A DNA stretch of 64,000 nt, taken from the NCBI GenBank assembly GCA_001661515.1, contig LUVW01000007.1:1-64000 (forward strand), given 5' to 3'. Each line of letters begins with the position of its first letter. Position 1 is the stretch's first letter. Shown here piece after piece: positions 20,612 to 31,539 of the stretch. Under the pieces are notes generated by a model. It was not told the DNA's origin. It worked only from the letters and a program-made list of their open reading frames with translations, and did no database searches. This DNA is from Capniomyces stellatus. Lineage: Eukaryota > Kickxellomycota > Harpellomycetes > Harpellales > Legeriomycetaceae. The translations under genes were made by a program, and so were the position numbers.

Positions 20612-22461
20612 TTAGGCTTTTAAAAACTTGGAGTGGAAAGCAATGTGATCTTTGATAAATGATTGTATAAACCAGTATGAGTGATCATATCCTGGCTGCA
20701 CTCTGGTCTCCAAATTAATATATTTTTTGCTATTTTCAACAGCCGAGACCAGATGATCTGGCAACAAAGAGCCTTCCTTAAGAAAACTATCCTCAGACCC
20801 TTGGTCCACTAAAATGTCTAAAGTGGTGTCTTGGTAAATCGAAGCTAGTTCGGCCGAGTCATACATATCCCAGGAAGAAGACATTGGCCCAAGATACTCG
20901 GTAAAAGCCTTTTTACCAATAGCACACTCTGATGGATGGCAGATTGGAGCAAACGCAGAAACAGACTGGTTTGGCGATTTTAGAAATGATCAAAGCAAAA
21001 GGTAAATCAAAAAATTGAATCAGTCAAATGATTAAGCCGAGCAATTGATAATGAGTTTTCTTTGAAAAACTTACTCGGAACATCCCTGGATTGCGCAAAG
21101 CTAGCATTATAGCACCATGTCCACCCTAAGTGAGCGCAGTAATATATAAAAAAATCAATAAAAAAATCAATAAATAAACACGAGCAACACAAGTAACATC
21201 AAAAATACGATACACGCTCCGACATTAAGTATAACCATAGCTTGTACTAACCATCGAGTGTCCAAATACAGACACCTTTTCGCTGTCCTAAAATTTCCAA
21301 TACACCAACCACTGATAATTAGCATTTTTTTTTAACAGTCAATAAGAGTAAAGTCCAAAAAATGCACCCATCGGCAAAATAGCTATTTGTTCGCATTCAT
21401 CTTACTATTGGAAAGTTGCTGTTAATAATTTTAGGTAGCTCTGAAGTTATGTACGTGTACATATTATAATGTTTCCCCCACTTTTCGGTTGTTGCGTCGA
21501 CATAAAATCCGGCACCTATTTCAAGCATACCATTTGATTCAGGAGTTGTTTTATATAAAAAATATAAAAAAAATTACAATCATAAGTACGAGAATACGTT
21601 CAAGACAATGGTATATAAAACAGAAACAGTAAATGCAGCGGTGGAGAAAGTAAACGTATATAAAAAAAAGCCATACCAGTTCCTAAATCCCAAGAATCGT
21701 CTTCGCCGCTGATTCCACATCCTCCTATTGTCGCATTCGCAAATATTTTTTTCAGTATTATTCCAAAATTACTTTAACTTGCTATTAACTCAAATTCTAC
21801 CAATACCTCTTTCATATCTTTTATGTTTTGCTCACATAAACAATTTAATACATATATATAATACGCATCAGAAAAACATTCTTACTTGGACTGGTGTCAG
21901 GGGTGACTAAAGCGATCGATTCTTGTGCCAAATACTGCAATGCTCCTGCTTTTGTTATCATATTGTCCTCATTGCATGTCAATCCAGACAGATAGTATAG
22001 CAGCTATATAGTGTTGAGACAGATTAGATTTTCACATTTACATTTTGACAATGATGGGGTTTATACTGTTCTTTAGGAAAGCCAGCCTTTTAAATTTATT
22101 TACTACGTCGGGGGTGACGTATAAAGGCCATAGTGCCTCGCCCATGTGTTTCCACAATTTGACTGCACTGTTGGCAATGAGTATAACAAAACCAGATGAT
22201 ACAAACATGAACAAGTACCAGACTTCTTTATCCTGCCTTTGTATTTTTTATTTTTTTTATTGGGGTTGTATTGTTTACCAATTATAAACCTTTTTTTTTA
22301 CTTACCGGAACCTTGGTGGTGCCTCCAAGAGTTGCTGGAGATGGCAAGTAAATGTTGAATCTCATAGTGCAGTCCAAAACAACAGATTTATGTTCATACT
22401 TGTACACTACTCCGCCAAAGCATCGGTTGGCCGAGATCTGGTTTAATTCGTATTCTGCCAT
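20612..22461 (-). CDS. ESD: S-formylglutathione hydrolase (esterase D), seven exons
   Basis: This serine hydrolase splits S-formylglutathione to formate and glutathione, the last step of glutathione-dependent formaldehyde detoxification. Exons by splice reading are 22306-22461, 21886-22003, 21677-21724, 21406-21515, 21252-21287, 21075-21125 and 20612-20965. All phases match and give 290 residues (human ESD has 282). Visible landmarks are [37 protein letters not shown], the nucleophile GHSMGGHGA (cut by an intron between Met and Gly), the acid in DQGSEDSFL, and the catalytic His in GYDHSYWFI. Donors are mostly GTAAG, with one GTATG and one GTTAG. The protein should be cytosolic, since no targeting signal is seen. 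Confidence 0.95.
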
Positions 22462-25065
22462 ATTGAAAATTCCTTAAATTTTTGTTGCTGTAAGAGAAAG
22501 AGATGTTTGTGAATATCCCTACACTTTAAAGTGCTTTATTATACCAGTGGTCTGGGTGTGTACGCTTTTGACGCGATTAATTGTACTTTTGGTATTTTAC
22601 TGAATTCCTAGTGGATCTTTGCAACCAATTGTTAAGCCAACTAGGCTGTTTCAGAAAGGACAGTTGTGTGTATTTTTTTTAATTTTTAATTTTTGTCAAG
22701 AAACTGCATTTTTTGAACAACATACCTAATTATGATGTTAATCGTTAATCCGTTGCTCTTGATATTATGTCGTTGTTGTAATGTATAATTCAGTGCTAAT
22801 TAGTTAATTCAAGATGAACTCGCACCATTTTCATCATTCTGATTCGATTGCCTGTTTAAAAAAAAACCCCCCTTATTATGTTGTTTTCCTACTAAACGAG
22901 TGGAGAAACAATTGCGCAGAGATACTACAGAACGTAAAATAAGTGGAAATTACGACAAAAAAAAAACCACATTTTCTTGTATTTCAAGTCCAATATTAGC
23001 TGCAAAACGATTATAAACAACTGGTGATAGCGATTTGCAGAACTGAGCAATCCGTTGAGCATAGGCGGCTCAGCAAAGCCAGCCAAAACCCACACCACTA
23101 GTTCAATAATAATAAAAAGCCAGCACTTCATAGCCAAACTCACTCTAGTCGTCTAATATGTCTCATAATCGTACTTGGCATTTTTGATCTTCTTAACCTA
23201 TGTTATTATGCTGGCTAACAGTCTATGACTAGTGAGCACTTGGGCTATTTCTTGTGAGTTTAACTTTGGAGTTACACTTCACAAACGTATGGAGGCCATA
23301 CGTTCAAAAGTATAGCACAACTTTTTAGACAGACATGCCAGAGATATATCTTGTATAGCTTGATAGCCAGAGTAAAACAGCTGCCATTTACTGTGCATAA
23401 GAAAGTTAGCGAAATTATCATAAAATAAAGGGTCATGCTCAGTAAACGTGCATCGGCAACAATGGTTGGTTTAAATAGAATTTAGGCGGAAGCGCTACTT
23501 TGAATATATTTTAACCCCCATATTACTTAACAAACATATTTCAACCAAAGGGAATATTGGACAGGTATAAACACATGTAACATGGTCTGGGAAAACACCA
23601 TAATCGTATGTCGATTAGCAACGCAATGTATACTTTAACTATTTGTCGGGTCATTTTTATAAAAAAAAAATCAAGTATCAATATGCCACATGGACAGACC
23701 GATTCTGCTTGGGACGTTGATACTATATATCAAGCTATTATTTCAAATGGCATGACCAACTGAATTACAAGCTGGGAATATCAAGATTCTACCAATTCTT
23801 GTCAGTTAATTGTAGCTGAGAGGTGGTTCAAAATGAGAAGCGAAAGCAGTAATACTCTTGTCAAAGATGTATGTATCGTTGATGAAAAAGCGATTAAAGC
23901 CAGTAAATATTATTATTGAACGATAATATGTTTTGACCGAGACGCTCAAAATCCCTGATCATTTGCTTTATCTACAAGTTATACTTTTAGTAGTTATGAT
24001 CAAAGTATCATGATGCGTGTCATGCTTTTTGCGAGTTTATCTTGCTGCTCATGAGCTTTTATGTTTAAAGTACACAGCTCAACCAGCCAATAGACTCGAA
24101 TTGGACATAAACAAAGATTGAGTAAAATAAGTGAAGATAAAGTAAAATAAGTGAAGATAAAGTAAAATAAGTGAAGATAAAGTAAAATAAGCGAAGATAA
24201 AGTAAAATAAGTGAAGATAAAGTAAAATAAACGAAGATGGAGTAAAATAAACAGACGAGTGGAAATGAACAAAAAAATTAGTTAATGTGAAAAACAACCA
24301 GATCCAATGATATTCAAGGTAAATAAATAAACCTACTTTAGTCGATACACGCGATTAAGTAATATAAATTCTAAATCAAACTGCTAATAAAACAAACAAT
24401 ATATACTAAAAGTAAAAATAAAGCCTGTGCCTTGGTTTGCAAAATGCTATAATTCTACTTGAAAAGAAAACACACACAAATTGGCACTAACACTAGAGTA
24501 GAGGAAACCAATAATCGAATGAAACAAAGTCGAAAACAAAGCCGAAAATAAAGATGAAAACGAAAACGACAACGAAAACAAGGCCAAAAACGAAAACAAA
24601 GTCGAAATCGAAAGCAAAAAATAAGAAGATTTAGTTGGGAATAAAAACAAAATCACACAGCTCAAAGTAAATGTAAATAAAAAACTGCATGTACTAAGCG
24701 AGTAATGGCGAGGAAATCAAGTAAAAGTTAAATGTAATAATCAATGGAATTAGAAATAAAATAGAAGGCCAAGTTTAGCGTTTCTTAATTAATCTAAACC
24801 GTTATTTTTTTTCTTTGCTTGTAAAAGGAGAAAATCACCTAGCAATGGAGATTTAGCTGTATTTATATTCGTTTAATACACAAATATATTTGCTTGGAGA
24901 AAAAAAAAACAAAGGCAAAGTAACTTATTCACTGATAGACGAGTGTACTATTTATACTGCTTAAAGACAACAAAAGCGGGAAGAGCCCTATTCAGAGCAT
25001 TACCAAGCTGATAGCAAAACTTGCCTATTTAAAAAAAGCAGAAAGCGTGTCGGTCTGTTTGGGGT
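22462..25065. other. 2.6-kb intergenic region
   Basis: Divergent spacer between S-formylglutathione hydrolase and the giant coiled-coil gene. A minus-strand open frame at 22925-23143 begins with a signal-peptide-like stretch (MKCWLFIIIELVVWVLAGFA) but has no recognisable mature domain; it is weak. A 20-bp tandem repeat lies at 24121-24250. A degenerate GAAAAC/GTCGAAA purine repeat occupies about 24520-24625. Both are probably in the long A-rich leader of the coiled-coil gene. Confidence 0.5.
24121..24250. repeat. 20-bp tandem repeat, 6.5 copies
   Basis: The unit AGTAAAATAAGTGAAGATAA is repeated six times with a few substitutions (GCGAAG in copy 4, ACGAAGATGG in copy 6), plus a half copy. Translated on the minus strand it gives the periodic LYLHLFYFIF pattern, which is not a real protein. 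Confidence 0.95.
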
Positions 25066-28000
25066 ATGGAGGATACAGGGATACAACAGGCAAACACTCG
25101 TGACAAGCCTGAGAGCAAAGATACGCACAAGGAAGTGTTGCCAGGATACAGCCGCAACAGCAAAAATGAGGTAGAAATTGCATCTTCAACAGATCGGAGG
25201 GATAGCAGACAGAAGGAGTTGAATCTATTTGAATTCAGTTTTGCAATAAATGAGAAAAATAGCTTCATAAACAGAGAGAGTCCGGACTTCAATGCACAGG
25301 TAGTTGAAGGATTTGATCCAGGAACAGGTGTGCCAAGGGATATGGCTGATAAAGCCGGGCTTGTGAGTACAAAGAGGACAAAAAAAGGAAGCCTGGGTTA
25401 TAACAGCAAAAGACTAGTGAGTAAACATATACAAGAATTTCCGACAATGACGCATAAAGCGTTTGGCAAGGTGGGCCCGTTTGATACAGAAAAGGCAAGG
25501 ATTGATCTAATCGATGGCTTGGAGAAAATTAAACAGAGCGAAAAGACGAGAATCTCAACATTCCAGCACAGAAGCAGCTCGATAGAGAAAGTAGAGAGCT
25601 TTAGTCAGAACGAGGAAATGTGTGTAACACCAGAGGAGGAGTTTTATAAGGGCAGCAAGTTGAGATCCAGCAGCGTTATGATAGAAAAAAGCGAATGGGA
25701 CTCGTATGAAAGGGGTAGTAATAACGTAGAAAACGAGGCTGTGCATGAGAGGTTTGGTATAGATAAAGGGCTGTGGAGCAAGTACAATAACGAGCAGGTG
25801 GCTGATAGAAATTTGTTCAAGTTTGGCGATGGTGCTATAGACTATGCACAGGTTAGGAGTAAAAGAAGAGATTCAAAAAATGTCTTGAAACAGAGAGAGG
25901 TTTCTGGCAGTGACGAAAGCCTAGTTCCATTGAATTCGCGCAGTATGGAAGTATACAACAGCTTAAAATCAGCACTACGAAGGTCAAACACAATAGCACC
26001 ATTAGAGCACATACCTACAGAGCCAAGAACTGAAAGCAAGCTTCAAGGTAGCCGTAAGCGGGACAAGCCAAGAACAGTGTCGTTTTTTGAGCAAGAAAGG
26101 AGCACAAGGATGAACCTTGACAGCAGCACGAGCGATAGTATGTCAGGTTTAGACAAGATAACTGGCTCCGAGAACACTAGCGAAGAAGCCAACGCAATGG
26201 AGTCAGGGTCGGCTGACTCGGAGCTAATGCGCAGCACGCAGGGCCAACGTTTGGAAGTAGAGCAGTATATGGGGAATAGTAACTATGAGCTGGACTCCAA
26301 CGACACGTTTTCAGTTGTAAGCAGCTTTAATGAGTACACTAATCTTGATTTTGAAAAAAAAGCAGCAGAAAAAGACGAGTATTCAGACAACAACGGCGAG
26401 GGATCAAGTGGGTATATAGGGTCGGAGGATAGTAGCGGTTTTGCAAATTTTGGGGATAGTAGTTTCGGCTACCAAGAACAACTAGATGTGGTGCCATCGG
26501 AGGGCGATGGTGTGGGTATTGATTTGGGAAACAATAGCGTGGTAATAATTGATGACCATGTTAGCGGGATTCAGTTTACTTCGTTGGAAGTGGATTTGCT
26601 GAAGCAGGAGTTTATGGAGCTTATAAACATGATTGAGCAAAAGACCTTTAGTATTGAGGCAAGTGGTACAGAGAGTAGGGACCTGGGTGGGGGTGTAGAT
26701 AGCGATAGCGGAGATGGTTTAAGACAGATGAGATACAAGATCGAGGGGATTGCTGGTGAGTTTGAAAAGATAGGTAGCTCGGTGTTAAGGCTGGAGAAAA
26801 CGGTGGAAAACTTGCAAGAGGAGCGCGATAGATGGAGTAAGGAGCAGACCGAGTGGCAAAGCGAAAGAAACGAGTGGGAGCAGCAGCTGAAGCGAGATGA
26901 CGAACGAAGGCAGCAAAAGACAGAGAGAGCGCTCAAGATGTCAGAGATGAGCAAGAATGAGCTGGAGAACGTAAAGAAGGAAAAAAAGGAGTGGGAGTTG
27001 CGGGCAATAACAACACAGAGAGACCATGAGGTGCTGCTGGAGACGCTAGAGGACATTACATCAATCAATAGCAGGATAAAAAGAGAGCTAAGCGAGCAAA
27101 AAAGCAACCAAGGCATCGTTGAAAAGAAGAAGGTTGAAGAGTTCCAAAACGAGATTGAGTTAATGAAACGGAAGCACGAGGAAGAAAAGTCAAGCTGGAG
27201 GAGGGAGAAGCAAGAGCTGATGAGTAAATATGATGAGAAGTGTAGGGAGGTTGAGCTAAAAGATGAGGAACTGAAAGCAAATAAGCTCAGCAAAGCTAAT
27301 TTGGTTGATTTAGTGGAGGCAGAGATGGATGAAACAAATGTTGAGATGAAAAAGAGGTTCAAGAGGTTGAGGGCAGAAAGACAGTTCTTAAAAGAACAGA
27401 TCAGCAGCCTGTTTGTAAAAAACGCAATGATGACAAGCAAAGTAGTAAGAGTGTTTTTAGAGCGAGTAGATCAATTGGCGGACAGGGGCGAGGGGTCGGC
27501 TGGCCAGGTTTTGCTGGATGTAATCAATAGCCAGAAGTCCACAGGCAATGGTCAGACCGAGTATATGGAAAAGATGTTTAGTGAGCTCAACCAAAAAACG
27601 ATAAAGGGGGTGCTTGACAGCTACCTGGGCAAGATAAACGACCTGGACAGCGAGCTTAAAAAAGGAAACAGGTTCTTTGGGCGGGCAGAATTGAAGACGA
27701 TAGGAGAAGTGGCAGCAAGCCCAAGTGTTTACCAGGATGTTGGCGTAGATATGGGACACAGTACGTCGTCTGAAAGCAAAGATATGTTGGTTTACAGAAG
27801 GCTATCAAACCCAAGCTCTAGTATGGGCTACGAAGACCGCGAAAGAGCGATCAAAGAAGCAGCCAGAAGCGAGCAAATGATGGAGGAAATTGAACGACTG
27901 CGAGCATCGCATGTTACGATGTTCAATATGGTAACCAGGATTTTGCGCCAGACTACAGTGTTTAAGGGGGCTATGGACTGGCTTAATGTCAACGTTAGCA

Positions 28001-31000
28001 GCAAAATAGGGTCACAAGGGCCCGTTTCCACGCCTGTAGCCGGAACTGGTGGTGGCAATGGCGTTCCTGACGAGAGCTTGAGCTTGGAGGGTTTGGCGGA
28101 GATCCAGGCTATAAACGATGACGAGGCTATGCTAAATGCGATGCTTGACCAGAGCACCGAGTTCTTGTCGTTTAGACCAAGAAGTAGCAGCATTGGCAAA
28201 TGCGACTCTAGCTCCGGGCCGAATGCAGAGGGCGACGGGAACAGCAGAACCAGAGTGGCGAGCAAGTACGAAACAGCCAAAAACAATAGCGAGCACAGTA
28301 ACTTCCATGAGGGGAGTTATGGAGGAAAGGACAATGATGGAATGTATAACAGCGTATCAGCCGAGACACAGCTGTTGGTTCTTGACAAGCTGTCAAGTTT
28401 AGTGAACGGATGCTACTCTGAGTTCAAGACGCTGCGAGGTTCGTTGATTAAGGCGCAAAGCGATCGCTCAATGCTGGTTAAGAGGCTGGGTAGACAGGAG
28501 CAAAAAAAGCTGCCAAGCTGGAATATGAGCCAACAATGGGAGATAGGCAACGAGGACGGGAATTCTGGTGGTTTGGGAAATAGACACAGCCAAAGTGTAA
28601 TACCAGTTCCGACGCATTCTAGCAGAACGCGGTCAGGGGTGATGTTCCCAGCGACCATAAACAGCCCGGTGATGTCAGAAACACAAAGCCCGGTTCTGGG
28701 CGCAGGCCAAAACCAACAGTTTTTTGAAAGAGCGGTAAGGATAAGAGCCAATACAGAAAACCACACTAAGTTGTATGCTGGCAGCGAGATTCAGACGTTA
28801 GATATCATAGAGTCGCCCATTAGCCCACTAAGCAGTATCAGGTACTCGTCAGCCATGAGTATGAATGCGCTGGAGAGGTTTGGAGGCAGATGTGAGACGG
28901 AAATGGAGCTGGAGTTTGATGTAGGAATGGAGCTCAAGAGAACCAAGCTGATGTTGACAAGAGCGAATAGCCAGACAAAACGAATGGAGAGTTTGTTGGC
29001 GCAAATGAGAAGGTCGCTAGACTCGGCTTACTTGGATTTGGGCAAGTTGAGGGTCGAGAACCAGGCGTTGATGCGGCAGGCACAAGTCCACGGAACCCAC
29101 TTTGCGACTAGTATTCCAAGCAATGCCATCCTATACAGCGCCGATGCGAGTAGCGAAGATAGGCCAAGCAAAGGTAGCGTTAGTGGACAGGAGGGCAGCG
29201 ACGAGCGAGTTGAAATACAGCTGGGGCTTGCCACCATTACTACCATGGCAAAGACAGCGAGATCAAGAAATGGGTCGTTTTTCCGGTCTGTTGACCAGCT
29301 GTGTGATATTGTTGCACAGCAGCAAGAGAGGATAAGGTCTATTGAGACACTGAACTCCGCCAACAACCAGGCCAATAAGTATGACCGCTGTGACAACTGT
29401 AATGAAAGGGTTGCAATGTCTAGTAGCGAGAACGCTGTATTGCGTAGTCAAGAGGATGGTGGCTGTGACGCGGTTGAGGCAGGGAATGGGGCTTGTGATG
29501 GCCAAACATGCAATCGTGGCGCAGCTTTGGCGCTATTGGTCAGAGTTTGTGAGTCGTGGAGTAAAATATCTATACTGTTTTCCCAGGCTTCGATTGATAT
29601 TATTAAGAGACAAATGGATATATTAAATATGGGCAAAGCCCAAGCTACCAAAGACTCCAAATCGCCAAGAATAGGCAAGGCACAGCTGGTACGATCCGAG
29701 AATGAAACGAACGAGGCGCTGCGATGGTTGGCAGAGCAGGTGGACAGGATACAGTCAGTAGAGACAACTATTTTGGAGGATATAAACAAGCAGGCTATAA
29801 ACCAGCAATCACTCGAAGACAATGTTTTGTTGTCTGAAGATATTCTAAAGAGTGCAACGGAGGCTGTATATTTGTTTAGACAAGGAGGGATTGTGGGCAG
29901 TCCACTTTTGACTGAGAATGGCATTAAGAAACCAAACAAAGTGGCTCCAAAGGCAGTCTTGGGCTCGCGGTCAAGGTCGAGGTCAAGGTCGAGATCAGGG
30001 ACTTTTGCAAAAACTAGAGCCAAGCAGAATGGAGAGTTGATAGTAGGCGGGGAAGCAGAGCTGGGAGTTAGCTGGGATGTAGAAAGTCGATTGGTTGGAA
30101 AGAGGCAGCAGAAGAGCTGTTACGGTAAGGGGTACAGTGCGATTGGCAACATGTATCTGAAAAAGAAGAAGAGTCTTACTATAAGCTGGAGTGTTGTGAA
30201 GAGCAACATTCTTAGTCGGCAGGGAGAGGAGATGTCTGGTGGCGGGCTGATTTATGATAAGCTGGCGGTCAGCAATAGTAAGCATGTCAACAAGATACCA
30301 AACAACAACAGCAACGACAACAGTAACAGTAACAGTAACAATAACAGTAACAATAGTAATAATAACAACGATGGTAGAAACAATGGAGGCGACAGCCTAA
30401 GCGGTGAAGGTACGTTGGGCGGCAGTACGAACATGTTTGCAAACATGGGTACAATCACAAACGATATAAACAAGGCGTGCAACAAGCTAACTTCCAAGCA
30501 GAAAACGATACTTCGAGCAGAGTTCAAGGACCGGATGTATAAGCAAAAGATGGTGTACAAGCAGAATTTGCAGCAGGCGACAAGAAGATATTTGGAGTTG
30601 CAGGCAGAGTTTGACAATATGATGGGGCGAGCGGAGCGGAACATCAAGTATTATATGCAGGTGATTGACTACCAGTATGCGAGACTGCAGGTTGCGAGCT
30701 ACAAGAAGGAATTTTATTGGTACGAAAGCAAGTATATTAAGGAGATGGTTGGGGGGGCTTTGCGGTTTATGGACATTGTGGATGAGATGTTGTTGTCGCA
30801 CGGGGTTTTAAGCACGAGTGTTGGGGGGAGGTGTACATACTTGGTTGGTGATGATAACAGGTATGGTGTGGGGATGGTTGAGAATACTGGAACGACTGCA
30901 GTTGTTGCTGGTAGAGGAGTTGGAGTTGGGACAAATTCTGGGGCAAACGTTCGTGCCAGGGTTTATTGGAGAAGAGCAAGGAATGTTCGGTGGATGATTC

Positions 31001-31116
31001 GGATAGTTGCTGAGCTGAAGAGACTGGTTGTTAAAAGAAACAGTGTGTACCAGCTGAAGTCTTTGATTCAAAACCCGGTCACCTTGAAGCGGATCAAATA
31101 CACAAGTGTTGAGTAG
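25066..31116 (+). CDS. Giant coiled-coil protein (2016 aa), possible microtubule- or spindle-organising component
   Basis: A single exon begins at the first ATG of the frame. Residues 1-500 are disordered, Ser/Glu-rich and basic-acidic mixed. Residues about 500-870 are a strongly heptad-rich coiled coil (repeated KEK, EER and WSKEQTEWQSERNEWEQQL stretches). Further helices lie near 1290-1360 and 1480-1620. An RSRSRSRSRSGT patch sits near 1640, and an Asn/Ser run near 1745-1765. The C-terminal 200 residues are aromatic and basic helices (FYWYESKYIKEM, YWRRARNVRWMIRIVAELKR). The long central coil with a basic, Trp-containing C-terminal helix recalls fungal spindle-pole-body proteins with a PACT-type calmodulin-binding tail (Pcp1/Spc110 class), but this is only architectural resemblance. 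No orthologue is recognised. Confidence 0.75.
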   Translation: MEDTGIQQANTRDKPESKDTHKEVLPGYSRNSKNEVEIASSTDRRDSRQKELNLFEFSFAINEKNSFINRESPDFNAQVVEGFDPGTGVPRDMADKAGLVSTKRTKKGSLGYNSKRLVSKHIQEFPTMTHKAFGKVGPFDTEKARIDLIDGLEKIKQSEKTRISTFQHRSSSIEKVESFSQNEEMCVTPEEEFYKGSKLRSSSVMIEKSEWDSYERGSNNVENEAVHERFGIDKGLWSKYNNEQVADRNLFKFGDGAIDYAQVRSKRRDSKNVLKQREVSGSDESLVPLNSRSMEVYNSLKSALRRSNTIAPLEHIPTEPRTESKLQGSRKRDKPRTVSFFEQERSTRMNLDSSTSDSMSGLDKITGSENTSEEANAMESGSADSELMRSTQGQRLEVEQYMGNSNYELDSNDTFSVVSSFNEYTNLDFEKKAAEKDEYSDNNGEGSSGYIGSEDSSGFANFGDSSFGYQEQLDVVPSEGDGVGIDLGNNSVVIIDDHVSGIQFTSLEVDLLKQEFMELINMIEQKTFSIEASGTESRDLGGGVDSDSGDGLRQMRYKIEGIAGEFEKIGSSVLRLEKTVENLQEERDRWSKEQTEWQSERNEWEQQLKRDDERRQQKTERALKMSEMSKNELENVKKEKKEWELRAITTQRDHEVLLETLEDITSINSRIKRELSEQKSNQGIVEKKKVEEFQNEIELMKRKHEEEKSSWRREKQELMSKYDEKCREVELKDEELKANKLSKANLVDLVEAEMDETNVEMKKRFKRLRAERQFLKEQISSLFVKNAMMTSKVVRVFLERVDQLADRGEGSAGQVLLDVINSQKSTGNGQTEYMEKMFSELNQKTIKGVLDSYLGKINDLDSELKKGNRFFGRAELKTIGEVAASPSVYQDVGVDMGHSTSSESKDMLVYRRLSNPSSSMGYEDRERAIKEAARSEQMMEEIERLRASHVTMFNMVTRILRQTTVFKGAMDWLNVNVSSKIGSQGPVSTPVAGTGGGNGVPDESLSLEGLAEIQAINDDEAMLNAMLDQSTEFLSFRPRSSSIGKCDSSSGPNAEGDGNSRTRVASKYETAKNNSEHSNFHEGSYGGKDNDGMYNSVSAETQLLVLDKLSSLVNGCYSEFKTLRGSLIKAQSDRSMLVKRLGRQEQKKLPSWNMSQQWEIGNEDGNSGGLGNRHSQSVIPVPTHSSRTRSGVMFPATINSPVMSETQSPVLGAGQNQQFFERAVRIRANTENHTKLYAGSEIQTLDIIESPISPLSSIRYSSAMSMNALERFGGRCETEMELEFDVGMELKRTKLMLTRANSQTKRMESLLAQMRRSLDSAYLDLGKLRVENQALMRQAQVHGTHFATSIPSNAILYSADASSEDRPSKGSVSGQEGSDERVEIQLGLATITTMAKTARSRNGSFFRSVDQLCDIVAQQQERIRSIETLNSANNQANKYDRCDNCNERVAMSSSENAVLRSQEDGGCDAVEAGNGACDGQTCNRGAALALLVRVCESWSKISILFSQASIDIIKRQMDILNMGKAQATKDSKSPRIGKAQLVRSENETNEALRWLAEQVDRIQSVETTILEDINKQAINQQSLEDNVLLSEDILKSATEAVYLFRQGGIVGSPLLTENGIKKPNKVAPKAVLGSRSRSRSRSRSGTFAKTRAKQNGELIVGGEAELGVSWDVESRLVGKRQQKSCYGKGYSAIGNMYLKKKKSLTISWSVVKSNILSRQGEEMSGGGLIYDKLAVSNSKHVNKIPNNNSNDNSNSNSNNNSNNSNNNNDGRNNGGDSLSGEGTLGGSTNMFANMGTITNDINKACNKLTSKQKTILRAEFKDRMYKQKMVYKQNLQQATRRYLELQAEFDNMMGRAERNIKYYMQVIDYQYARLQVASYKKEFYWYESKYIKEMVGGALRFMDIVDEMLLSHGVLSTSVGGRCTYLVGDDNRYGVGMVENTGTTAVVAGRGVGVGTNSGANVRARVYWRRARNVRWMIRIVAELKRLVVKRNSVYQLKSLIQNPVTLKRIKYTSVE

Positions 31117-31539
31117 TTTGACGAACCCTTATTAGCAGATTGTGATACCTTCAATCTTTATTTATTTATTTCCGCTTAACCCAACGATTTAATCGCATTT
31201 TTATCATTTATTTTTGCATTCCTATTATTTATTTACAATCAATCCGTGACTTGTTCATTCATTATCTAGCATTCTTTTTATTTTAGCAATTTAAAACAAC
31301 TGTTTAATTTATTGCCTTGGACGTTTATATCATTTACTTTTTGGTTGATCGAATTGTTAATGCGTTCGAATAAAATAGAACCGATATAAATTGAGAAACA
31401 AAACATTCATATGGATTATGCAGATTGAAATAAATTAAAGCAAAATAAGGTAAAAATAAAATAAAATAAACTAAAAAAAGTACATGAAAAAGTAAACTAA
31501 AGTATGGTTTGGAAGGGCGTAAAAGTAGCTTTTTTTTTT
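31117..31539. other. Short convergent intergenic region
   Basis: AT-rich 3' flanks of the coiled-coil gene and the INTS8-like gene, which converge. It contains TATTTATTTATTT runs at the left and AAAATAAAATAAAATAAA near 31440-31480, likely with both polyadenylation regions. Confidence 0.55.

Noticed and set aside
22925..23143. Minus-strand frame starting with a signal-peptide-like sequence
   Set aside because: There are no cysteines or domain pattern in the remainder and no supporting exons; hydrophobic starts are common in AT-rich DNA.
24000..24297. Minus-strand hydrophobic periodic frames (LYLHLFYFIFTYF)
   Set aside because: They are translations of the 20-bp tandem repeat; the repeat period explains the pattern.
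26571..27440. 289-codon minus-strand Ser/Phe-rich frame
   Set aside because: It is antisense to the Glu/Lys-rich coiled coil, whose purine-rich codons suppress antisense stops. It has no domain features.
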